Positions 1 through 5,262 of a DNA stretch of 5,262 nt are shown piece by piece; the stretch's first letter is position 1, and every line of letters starts with the position of its first letter. A model generated the notes under the pieces. It was not told the origin of the DNA. It ran no database searches and saw only the letters and a list, made by a program, of their open reading frames with translations. This stretch comes from Pseudomonadota bacterium (GTDB lineage: Bacteria > Myxococcota_A > Polyangia > Polyangiales > Polyangiaceae): the NCBI GenBank assembly GCA_003242355.1, contig QGUH01000347.1, forward strand, positions 1 to 5,262, written 5' to 3'. A program made the translations under genes and the position numbers.

Positions 1-1674
1 CACCCGGGCGCGCCTGGGGTGCTCCCGCCGACCCCTTACGCCCGCGGGCAAATGGGGAACGGCCCCGGGAGCCCCCCCTCCAACCCGGGTTCGAACCCGG
101 GCTCCAACCCGGGTTCCAACCCAGGCTCGGACCCGGGCGGCTCGGGTTCGACGACTCAAGAGCCGACGTCGGGTCCGGTGCCGGTGAGCCTGCACGGAAA
201 GCCGATTTACACGCGGTTCTTCCGCCTCACCAACGACCAGTGGGAAAACGCCGTTCGCGACATTCTGCGCCTCGACGGCCCCACGGGCGTTTCCGACGGC
301 TTCCTCGATGCGGTCGCAGGGACGACCGACTTCGACAACAACGAGCGCGTCGTGTTCGTCGACAACACGGCTTGGAAGGATTTCCAGGCTGCGGCCGAAG
401 CGGTTGCCGACCGCGTGACGGCCACGGACGCGGCCTTGCAGAACGTCGTCGCCACCAACGACGCGACTACGTTCGTCAAGACGTTCGGGCGTCGCGCCTT
501 CCGTCGCGATCTCACCGATGCGGAGGTGCAGGCGTATCTCGCCATTCACGCCGAAGGGGCTGCGAACGGACAGGGCACGCAGAGCGCGTTCACGAAGGGC
601 GCCCGCTACGTGATCACGACGATGTTGCAGTCGCCGCATTTCCTCTACCGCATCGAGATGGCCGACGCCGGCGCGCCTCTCAGCGGGTACGAGATGGCGG
701 CGAAGCTCTCGTTCTGGCTCCGTGACACCACGCCGACGGACGCGATGCTCGATGCGGCGAGCTCCTTCGCCACCGCCGAGGGAGCGGCCGAGCAGGCCGC
801 CAAGATGCTGGAAGAGCCGGCCGCACTCGCGGTGATGCGCAAGTTCCACGCGGCGCTCTACAAGTTCGCGCTGTACGACTCGATCGCTAAGACGGGAGTC
901 TCCGGGTACACCGAGGCGATGAACGCGGAGTTCAAGGAGGCGTCGATCCTGTTCTTCGATCGCCTCTTCGCGCAGAACCTCGGCGTTCGCGAGATGCTCA
1001 CGTCCACCACGGCCTTCGTGGGGCCGAACATGGCGAGCATCTACGGGCTGCCCCGCATGGGCAGCGGGATGACACAGGTCGAGCTCCCCGACCGCGTCGG
1101 CTACTTCGCGCAGGCGCCGTTCTTGGCGCTCTGGGCGCGCAACAACGAGCCGGACTCGATCCATCGCGGCGCGCGGCTGAACCTCGACGTGTTGTGCGCC
1201 GATCCGGGAATTCCGAATATCGAGCTGCCCAACATTCCGCAGCCCGAGGAGAACGAGACGAACCGCATGGTCATCACGAAGCTCACCGAAGGGTGCGCCA
1301 AGGTCTGTCACGGCGAGATCATCAACCCGGTGGGTTTCGCGTTCGAGAACTTCGATGGTCTCGGTCGTTTCCGCGACACGGACAACGGTCAGCCCGTCGA
1401 TACGACCGGCATCTATCCGTTCCAGGAGGGCAATCTGTCGTTCTCGGGAGCTCCCGAGCTGATGGCACACATGGCAAATGGAGCGCAGGCCCACCAGTGT
1501 TGGGCGAAGAAGATGGCGAGTTACGCGATGCAACGCGATTTGGTGGAGCAGGATCGTCCGCTCGTCGAGGCGCTCGGCGCAGTGAGCCAGGCGTCGGGTT
1601 CCTCCTTCAAGCAGGTCATGCTCGCGTTGGTGAAGTCGGATTCGTTCCGCACGCGGGTCGGAGGTGTCCAATGA
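1..1674 (+). CDS. DUF1592/DUF1588/DUF1585-family multidomain protein, 5' end beyond window
   Basis: Function is unproven: this belongs to the PSD/PSCyt domain families found in Planctomycetes and Myxococcota, generally exported and thought to be redox or surface proteins. Residues are counted from an in-frame GTG at 19. A low-complexity linker (1-58) contains five Ser-Asn/Asp-Pro-Gly units. Next come a DUF1587-like segment (about 64-133, YTRFFRLTNDQW), a DUF1595-like segment (about 152-214, FGRRAFRRDLTDAE and LQSPHFLYRIE), a DUF1592-like segment (about 221-345, AAKLSFWLRDTTPTD), a DUF1588-like segment (about 362-466, HRGARLNLDVLC and INPVGFAFENFDGLGRFRDTD) and a DUF1585-like segment (about 478-546, ending LVKSDSFRTR). 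The DUF1588 part has Cys426-X3-Cys430-His431, a variant of the CXXCH heme motif. The frame stays open to base 1, and GTG 19 and ATG 52 both fall inside the linker, so I infer that the true start and signal peptide lie upstream. The stop overlaps the next gene's ATG. Family assignment is confident; the start is unknown. Confidence 0.88.
   Translation, partial: HPGAPGVLPPTPYARGQMGNGPGSPPSNPGSNPGSNPGSNPGSDPGGSGSTTQEPTSGPVPVSLHGKPIYTRFFRLTNDQWENAVRDILRLDGPTGVSDGFLDAVAGTTDFDNNERVVFVDNTAWKDFQAAAEAVADRVTATDAALQNVVATNDATTFVKTFGRRAFRRDLTDAEVQAYLAIHAEGAANGQGTQSAFTKGARYVITTMLQSPHFLYRIEMADAGAPLSGYEMAAKLSFWLRDTTPTDAMLDAASSFATAEGAAEQAAKMLEEPAALAVMRKFHAALYKFALYDSIAKTGVSGYTEAMNAEFKEASILFFDRLFAQNLGVREMLTSTTAFVGPNMASIYGLPRMGSGMTQVELPDRVGYFAQAPFLALWARNNEPDSIHRGARLNLDVLCADPGIPNIELPNIPQPEENETNRMVITKLTEGCAKVCHGEIINPVGFAFENFDGLGRFRDTDNGQPVDTTGIYPFQEGNLSFSGAPELMAHMANGAQAHQCWAKKMASYAMQRDLVEQDRPLVEALGAVSQASGSSFKQVMLALVKSDSFRTRVGGVQ
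79..138 (+). repeat. Five tandem 12-bp units encoding Ser-Asn-Pro-Gly
   Basis: Five consecutive 12-base units start at 79, 91, 103, 115 and 127. Four encode Ser-Asn-Pro-Gly and the last encodes Ser-Asp-Pro-Gly. Units differ mostly at wobble positions (TCC/TCG, CCG/CCA, GGT/GGC). They lie in the flexible linker before the folded domains of the DUF1592 protein; such linkers often follow a lipoprotein or export signal. Where the first two units join, the DNA forms a perfect 18-base palindrome (84-101, centred on TTCGAA). Copy number probably varies between strains by slippage. Confidence 0.9.
1660..1665 (+). promoter_or_regulatory. Shine-Dalgarno of the DUF1552 gene
   Basis: GGAGGT lies five bases before the ATG at 1671, inside the last codons of the upstream gene. 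It fixes the start of the DUF1552 reading frame and, with the ATGA stop/start overlap, points to coupled translation of the pair. Confidence 0.8.
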
Positions 1675-3101
1675 GTCGCAGGTTCGTGCGTGGGCGAAAT
1701 ACGATCAACCGCCGTGCGTTCCTGTACGGCGCAGGCGGCATCGCGATCGGGTTGCCCTTCCTCGAAGGGCTGCCCGAGCGTTCGGCGTGGGCTCAGAACG
1801 CCGCGCCCGTGTTCACCTTCTTCATGGTGGCGGCGTGCGGCGTCGAGCCGAAACGGTTTTGGCCGAGTCAGACGGGCGCGCTCAGCACCGTGCTTTCGTC
1901 CGGCGACAAGGCCGTCAATCAGCTGAAGGATCACGCCGACAACCTGCTCATCATCCGCGGCATCAACTACCCGCAGACGAGTCCGGCCGGGTGCGGGCAT
2001 GCGGAAGGCTTGTCGCAATCGCTCACGGCGCGGACGCCCAATGGCCGGGGCAGCACGGCGCGTGCCTCGGGGCCTTCGGTGGACGTCGTGATTTCGCAGG
2101 CGGTCAACCCTCAGGGAACGGATCCGCTCACGCTCTACGCCGGTAACCTCAACAACGGGTACATCGAAGAGCGCATCTCGTTCGACAACAACGGCAACGT
2201 GCGCGCCGCGACCGACAACCCCTACAAGCTCTATCAGAGCCTGGTCGGCGTGGTGACGCCGGGGAATGGTAGCACCGGGGGCAACGGCGCCGGGTCCGCT
2301 CCACCGAGCATGACCGACGAGCTGCTCCGTCGGCGCAAGAGTGCCAACGATCAAGTTCGCGCCGAGCTCAATTCGCTGTTGCAGAACCCGAAGCTCAGCG
2401 CCGAAGACAAGCAGCGCCTGCAGCAGCACTTCGACGCGATCCGCGAGGTCGAGATCAAGATGACCGATCCCACGAATCCCATCGCGGGCTGCTCGACGGA
2501 CGGGCTCGACGTCGCAGGCATCGAAGCGCTCAAGTCGTATCGGTACAACAAGACCAACGTTCCGAACGGCGGCATGGAAAACATCGTCGAGCTGCACATG
2601 CAGCTCGTCGCGCTCGCCTTCGCGTGCAACTTCAACCGCACGGCGACGCTCCAGTGGGGCGACGGGACCGACGCGACGATTTACGAAGTGCCGTCCAACA
2701 AGACGCTCGGCAACTGGGGGCTGCACTTCATCAGCCACCGGGTGGCGTCCGACGCGGCAATCGGCCAGAACGCGACGGCCGAGGCTGCGCACGCCGAAAT
2801 CGACGTGGTGCGCATGCAGACGCTCGCTCGCGGTCTGAACCACTTCCGCGATCGAGGGCTCGCCGACAAGTGCGTGGTGCTGTGGACGAACCACGTCGCC
2901 GAGGGCAACCACTCGATGCGCAACGTTCCCCACATCATCTGGGGCAACGGTGGTGGCTACTTCAAGCAAGGCCAGTACATCGACGCTGGCGGCGTGCAGA
3001 ACGGCAAGCTGTTGAACATGGTCATCACCGCCGCAACCGGCAACGGGTCGCCGAACTTCGGCTCGAGCGGCGGCGGCGAAATCAACGCCGCGCGCGCGTA
3101 A
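1671..3101 (+). CDS. DUF1552 domain-containing exported protein with Tat signal
   Basis: A 476-residue protein of the DUF1552 family; its biochemical role is unproven. Members are commonly encoded next to DUF1592-type proteins, as here. The N-terminus carries a twin-arginine signal: Arg14-Arg15 in NRRAFLYG, a hydrophobic stretch AGGIAIGLPFLEGL (21-34), and a plausible cleavage after Ala-Trp-Ala (39-41). This predicts folded export to the periplasm or beyond. Family hallmarks follow: GVEPKRFWPS (57-66), LLIIRGINYP (92-101), CGHAEG (108-113), SGPSVDVVIS (133-142), DPLTLYAG (151-158) and DNPYKLYQSLVG (182-193). A Gly/Ser/Asn-rich insert (198-212) precedes a helical, charged stretch (214-264). 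The C-terminal part has VVLWTNHVAEGNHSMRNVPH (402-421), IIWGNGGGYFKQGQYI (422-437) and LLNMVITAATGN (447-458). The ATG at 1671 is chosen for its GGAGGT, its four-base overlap with the upstream stop, and the Tat motif directly after it; the open frame upstream of it is a shadow of the first gene. Length appears normal and no key region looks lost. Confidence 0.93.
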   Translation: MSRRFVRGRNTINRRAFLYGAGGIAIGLPFLEGLPERSAWAQNAAPVFTFFMVAACGVEPKRFWPSQTGALSTVLSSGDKAVNQLKDHADNLLIIRGINYPQTSPAGCGHAEGLSQSLTARTPNGRGSTARASGPSVDVVISQAVNPQGTDPLTLYAGNLNNGYIEERISFDNNGNVRAATDNPYKLYQSLVGVVTPGNGSTGGNGAGSAPPSMTDELLRRRKSANDQVRAELNSLLQNPKLSAEDKQRLQQHFDAIREVEIKMTDPTNPIAGCSTDGLDVAGIEALKSYRYNKTNVPNGGMENIVELHMQLVALAFACNFNRTATLQWGDGTDATIYEVPSNKTLGNWGLHFISHRVASDAAIGQNATAEAAHAEIDVVRMQTLARGLNHFRDRGLADKCVVLWTNHVAEGNHSMRNVPHIIWGNGGGYFKQGQYIDAGGVQNGKLLNMVITAATGNGSPNFGSSGGGEINAARA

Positions 3102-3128
3102 GCCGCGCTCACGGGGTTAGTTGCGTCC

Positions 3129-3157
3129 TGCTCGAGGGGCTCACCGCCCCTCGAGCA
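3129..3157 (+). terminator. Strong hairpin after the DUF1552 gene, probable terminator
   Basis: A perfect 12-bp stem (TGCTCGAGGGGC at 3129-3140 with its complement at 3146-3157) encloses the five-base loop TCACC, 27 bases after the stop codon. The stem is very GC-rich but no T-tract follows (CCCCGACG instead). It therefore resembles the tail-less hairpins seen in high-GC bacteria more than a classical intrinsic terminator. It probably ends the two-gene operon or protects its 3' end. Confidence 0.7.
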
Positions 3158-3185
3158 CCCCGACGCGACTCGGCGCGCCCGCAGA

Positions 3186-3205
3186 AACTCACGTCCGAGT
3201 GAGTT
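3186..3205. repeat. Second hairpin, 7-bp perfect stem
   Basis: AACTCAC (3186-3192) and GTGAGTT (3199-3205) form a perfect 7-bp stem around a six-base loop (GTCCGA), 28 bases after the first hairpin. It may be a back-up termination hairpin for the operon or a small protein-binding dyad; the sequence does not distinguish these. Confidence 0.5.
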
Positions 3206-3269
3206 GGCTGGAGGGGTGTTGTGTTTCGGGGATAGGCCCGTTCGGGATTGGGCCTCGCTCGCGCCCTCG

Positions 3270-3371
3270 AAGGGGGGACCCTCGTGATTCGCGAGCTGCG
3301 GGCCGAATTTTCATTAGGGCTGCTATCCAGGTTGCTTCCCAGCTAGCAGCGAGGAAGGGTCCCCCCCCCTT
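3270..3371. repeat. G-tract/C-tract inverted repeat pair
   Basis: AAGGGGGGACCCT (3270-3282) is complementary to 3356-3371 (AGGGT, nine Cs, TT), except for three extra Cs. The spacer is 73 bases. A smaller stem, GCTGCTA (3319-3325) with TAGCAGC (3344-3350), nests inside it, so the segment could fold into a branched structure in RNA. It may be part of a dispersed intergenic repeat. Function is unknown. Confidence 0.55.
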
Positions 3372-3460
3372 TGCCGCTCCTTCGCAGCTGCTCGTTGGCA
3401 AGGGTCCACGCCTTCGCTCGCGGCTCATAGCTCTAGCAACCTCGGAGCTCCACCCCCTGT

Positions 3461-3600
3461 TCCTAGTGCACCGCTAATGAGGTACGCGCAAGCGTTCGGC
3501 GGTAGCGTCGACTGATGGCATCGGCGGGCCCCGATGCACGTGCCCGTGCATGTGCTGACCGTCGAAAAGTTCACGCTAATTCATTAGCGGTGCACTAGGA
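3461..3600. mobile_element. 140-bp unit with perfect 20-bp inverted repeats, MITE-like candidate
   Basis: The left arm TCCTAGTGCACCGCTAATGA (3461-3480) is the exact reverse complement of 3581-3600, with 100 bases between. Identity stops exactly at both arm ends. The interior has two overlapping small hairpins (3518-3537 and 3534-3551) and no plausible transposase. Perfect terminal inverted repeats, small size and no coding content fit a non-autonomous miniature element; this is inference, because no flanking target-site duplication is visible outside the arms. A CTAG near each outer end (3463-3466 and 3595-3598) could be a duplicated target if the true ends lie inside it. The right arm overlaps the end of the norR-like gene and provides its TAG stop. 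The repeat itself is certain; its mobile nature is not. Confidence 0.5.
3574..3589 (-). terminator. Possible weak terminator of the norR-like gene
   Basis: On the minus strand, CGCTAA pairs with TTAGCG around a TGAA loop, six bases after the TAG stop. It is followed by TGAACTTTT, a short T-run. The stem can be extended by two pairs past a bulged C. Half of it is the inner end of the 20-bp inverted repeat, so a terminator and an element end may coincide. The stem is short and the T-run is brief and offset. Confidence 0.35.
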
Positions 3601-5262
3601 GCGCCGTCGGGACGCGCCCGGGGAGTCGGAACTGGCGCCGAAAGGTGCGTGCGGGCGAGCGCTTTGCCGATCGGCGTTGGGCGTGAGGCCGAGGCGGGTG
3701 GCGAGGTGATAGAGGTTGCTGCGGTGCATGCCGAGATCGCGGGCGGCGGCGGCCCAAACGCCGCCGTGCCGGGCGAGGGCCTCGCGGATCGCGGTCCGTT
3801 GGAACTGGGCCGTGCGCTCGCGCAGGCTTCCTTCCCAAAGCACGGCCCGCGTGAAGGAGCTCGGGGGCGCGCTGTCGCGCATGCCGGGCGCTTCGTCGAA
3901 GTGCTCGATGCCGACGCGCACCGGAGCGCCGGGGGCTTCGGCGTGCCCCGCGCGCAACACGGCGCGGCCGACCGCGTTCTCGAGCTCGCGCACGTTGCCG
4001 GGCCAGTCGGCCTCGAGCAGGTGCGCCATCGCTTCCTCCGTGAACCGAACCGGGCCGACGCCCAGGCGGCGCCGCGCGATTTCGGCGAAGTGGGTGGCGA
4101 GCACGGGCACGTCTTCGCGGCGCTCGCGGAGGGCAGGGACGCGGAGCGGGAACGCTGCGAGACGGTGGAAGAGATCCGCGCGGAAGCGACCGCGCTCGAC
4201 TTCGCGCTCGAGGTCGCGGTTCGTGGCCGCGATTACGCGCACGTCGACACGATGCAGGCGATCCGAGCCGACACGCTGGACCTCGCCGTGTTGGAGCGCG
4301 CGCAAGAGCTTCGGTTGCACGGACAGCGGCATCTCGCCGACTTCGTCCAAAAAGAGCGTGCCGCCGTCGGCCGCCTCGAACTTGCCGGCACGTTCGCGCT
4401 GAGCGCCCGTGAACGCTCCCGCGACGTGCCCGAACAGCTCGCTCTCCGCGATGGATTCGGGCAAGGCCGCGCAGTTGACGTGGACGAGGGGCGCGCGATG
4501 GCGCGCCGAAGCGGCGTGAATGGCGCGCGCGACGAGCTCCTTGCCCACGCCCGTTTCGCCCGTGACGAGCACGGCGAGATCGGAAGCGCCCACGATCCGA
4601 ATCTCTCGGAGCAGACGGCCCATCGCCGCGCTGGTTCCGAGCAGGTGCGCGTCCCCCGCGACCTCGATCGCCGCGACGTCGCGCGTCGCGGCCCGGCGGC
4701 GTTCCGCGCGGCGTTCCAGCGCGTCCACGAGCACGCTCGTGCGGAGCGCGGCGCCCGCGAGCGCGGCGAGCGCCGACAGAAAAGCGGGCTCGAGGCCGTC
4801 GAACGCGTCGAGCGCGAGCGCATCGAGCGTGAGCGCGCCGATGACCTCGTCTCCTTCCATCAGCGGGCAGCCGATGCACGAATGCACCGTGACGAGCGGA
4901 GTCGTTTGCGCCAGCAGATCGCCGTCGAACGGTTCGGGCAGCGGCGAGTCGACCGGAAAGTGGACCGGCTCGGTCGAGCGCAGGACGAGATCGAGCCGGG
5001 GATAGGCGTCGCGTGGGTACGTGCGCGTGAGCGCTGCCGGACGCAAGCCGCGCGCGGCGAGCGGGACGAGCGCGTCCCCCTCGCGCCGCAGGAGGCACGC
5101 CGCGTCTGCGGGCACGGCGCGTGTAACCGCGTCCAAGAGACGCGCGTAACGGTCCTCTGCCGACAGGGGTGCCGTCAGATCGCGACCGATGTCGCGCAGG
5201 ACGTGGAGCCCGAGGGAGTGCTGCGCCTGGGCAAAACCGTTGCACTTACTAAAACGCGGATA
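3595..5262 (-). CDS. norR-like: NorR-like sigma-54-dependent transcriptional activator (GAF-AAA-Fis), 5' end beyond window
   Basis: A bacterial enhancer-binding protein that would activate sigma-54 RNA polymerase. Residues are counted from the codon at 5262 (555 visible). The N-terminal part (about 20-182) is a GAF domain resembling Escherichia coli NorR: IGRDL...AEDRYARLL, PLAARGL, YPRL, FDGDL, VHSCIG and GALTLD. The residues proposed as NorR iron/nitric oxide ligands all have counterparts: Arg89, Glu110 (Asp96 in E. coli), Asp113, His127, Cys129 and Asp147. The AAA+ domain (about 205-435) has Walker A GETGVGKE (235-242), GAFTGA (282-287, sigma-54 contact), Walker B GGTLFLDE (300-307), RFRADLFHRL (359-368) and WPGNVRELENAV (420-431). 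The C-terminal Fis-type helix-turn-helix is WAAAARDLGMHRSNLYHLATRLGL (503-526). No in-frame ATG, GTG or TTG exists between 5137 and 5262, while NorR-like sequence continues upstream of the TTG at 5136, so the start lies off the right edge. The stop falls in the 20-bp inverted repeat. The target gene is not visible; nitric oxide sensing is inferred. Confidence 0.93.
   Translation of the reverse strand, partial: YPRFSKCNGFAQAQHSLGLHVLRDIGRDLTAPLSAEDRYARLLDAVTRAVPADAACLLRREGDALVPLAARGLRPAALTRTYPRDAYPRLDLVLRSTEPVHFPVDSPLPEPFDGDLLAQTTPLVTVHSCIGCPLMEGDEVIGALTLDALALDAFDGLEPAFLSALAALAGAALRTSVLVDALERRAERRRAATRDVAAIEVAGDAHLLGTSAAMGRLLREIRIVGASDLAVLVTGETGVGKELVARAIHAASARHRAPLVHVNCAALPESIAESELFGHVAGAFTGAQRERAGKFEAADGGTLFLDEVGEMPLSVQPKLLRALQHGEVQRVGSDRLHRVDVRVIAATNRDLEREVERGRFRADLFHRLAAFPLRVPALRERREDVPVLATHFAEIARRRLGVGPVRFTEEAMAHLLEADWPGNVRELENAVGRAVLRAGHAEAPGAPVRVGIEHFDEAPGMRDSAPPSSFTRAVLWEGSLRERTAQFQRTAIREALARHGGVWAAAARDLGMHRSNLYHLATRLGLTPNADRQSARPHAPFGASSDSPGASRRRS

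Larger units (their letters stand above)
3102..3594. other. Intergenic region rich in inverted repeats, no convincing gene
   Basis: This region separates two convergent genes. It holds two hairpins after the DUF1552 stop, a near-tandem 14-base repeat (3225-3238 and 3241-3254, 11 of 14 bases identical), a G-tract/C-tract inverted pair, a nine-C homopolymer (3361-3369) and a 140-bp unit with 20-bp inverted repeats. Open frames across it (3121-3477 plus; 3189-3428 minus) lack recognisable domains, and the plus one begins eight bases before the first hairpin and runs through it, so I do not call them genes. Local composition includes AT-rich islands (for example 3305-3316) and all the CTAG sites I found in the window, unlike the flanking genes. 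Confidence 0.75.

Noticed and set aside
84..101. GGGTTCGAACCC resembling a tRNA T-arm
   Set aside because: It is produced by the Ser-Asn-Pro-Gly coding repeat; no acceptor, D or anticodon arms surround it.
1194..1670. Upstream extension of the DUF1552 frame
   Set aside because: This part is out of frame with the DUF1588/1585 coding of gene 1 and has low-complexity Arg-rich translation. The ATG at 1671 with GGAGGT and the Tat signal is the real start.
1521..2969. 482-residue open frame on the minus strand opposite the DUF1552 gene
   Set aside because: It is an Arg/Val-rich shadow caused by GC-biased codon use. The plus-strand protein has clear family motifs and a Tat signal, and the shadow has no recognisable domain.
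3395..3412. TTGGCA followed by a GC, resembling a sigma-54 -24/-12 promoter
   Set aside because: The spacing between the GG and GC elements is off by one, the TTGC part is absent, and no gene follows on that strand.
3121..3477. 118-residue plus-strand open frame in the intergenic region
   Set aside because: It runs through the terminator-like hairpin and the repeats, has no domain, and its last codons come from the inverted-repeat arm.
3478..3555. Short minus-strand frame (about 25 residues, starting MHGHVHRG) inside the 140-bp element
   Set aside because: No clear ribosome binding site and no recognisable similarity; the length is within chance for such GC-rich sequence.
5134..5136. TTG as the start of the norR-like gene
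   Set aside because: NorR-like sequence continues upstream of it in the same frame, so it is an internal leucine codon (LLDAV).
3584..5245. 553-residue open frame on the minus strand overlapping the norR-like gene in another frame
   Set aside because: The translation is dominated by Arg, Ala and Pro without domains, while the overlapping frame carries Walker A, GAFTGA, Walker B and a Fis-type DNA-binding region.

Overview
The window is GC-rich, gene-dense DNA. It most likely comes from a myxobacterium-like member of the Myxococcota (Polyangiales-type), inferred from gene content. A DUF1592-family/DUF1552-family secreted pair occurs in Myxococcota and Planctomycetes, while a GAF-AAA-Fis regulator in this style of sequence is typical of large-genome delta-proteobacteria. 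No 16S rRNA or housekeeping marker is present, so the taxonomy is a guess.

Layout. (1) Positions 1-1674, plus strand: a DUF1587/1595/1592/1588/1585 multidomain protein. Its reading frame is open to the left window edge, and the visible part begins in a Ser-Asn-Pro-Gly repeat linker, so the N-terminus (probably an export signal) is missing. (2) Positions 1671-3101, plus strand: a DUF1552 protein with a twin-arginine signal. It overlaps gene 1 by four bases (ATGA) and has a good Shine-Dalgarno, so the two are translationally coupled and are probably both exported. (3) Positions 3102-3594: about 490 bp with no convincing gene but many inverted repeats. These are a perfect 12-bp terminator-like hairpin just after gene 2, a second 7-bp hairpin, a G/C-tract inverted pair, and a 140-bp unit bounded by perfect 20-bp inverted repeats. 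(4) Positions 3595-5262, minus strand: a NorR-like sigma-54-dependent activator, converging on the first pair. Its frame is open to the right window edge.

The first two genes form a two-gene operon of unproven biochemical function; exported DUF1592 and DUF1552 proteins are commonly encoded side by side. The NorR-like gene belongs to a separate, oppositely oriented unit, and its presumed target (a nitric oxide detoxification gene in known systems) would lie beyond the right edge. Nothing in the window links the regulator to the exported pair.

The least ordinary part is the intergenic region. The right arm of the 20-bp inverted repeat supplies the stop codon of the norR-like gene, all four CTAG tetranucleotides I could find in the window lie between 3343 and 3598, and a degenerate third copy of the repeat end lies at 3311-3323. 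This looks like a small non-autonomous mobile element (MITE-like) or its remains. I saw no CRISPR array, RNA gene, complete insertion sequence or clear new defence system.
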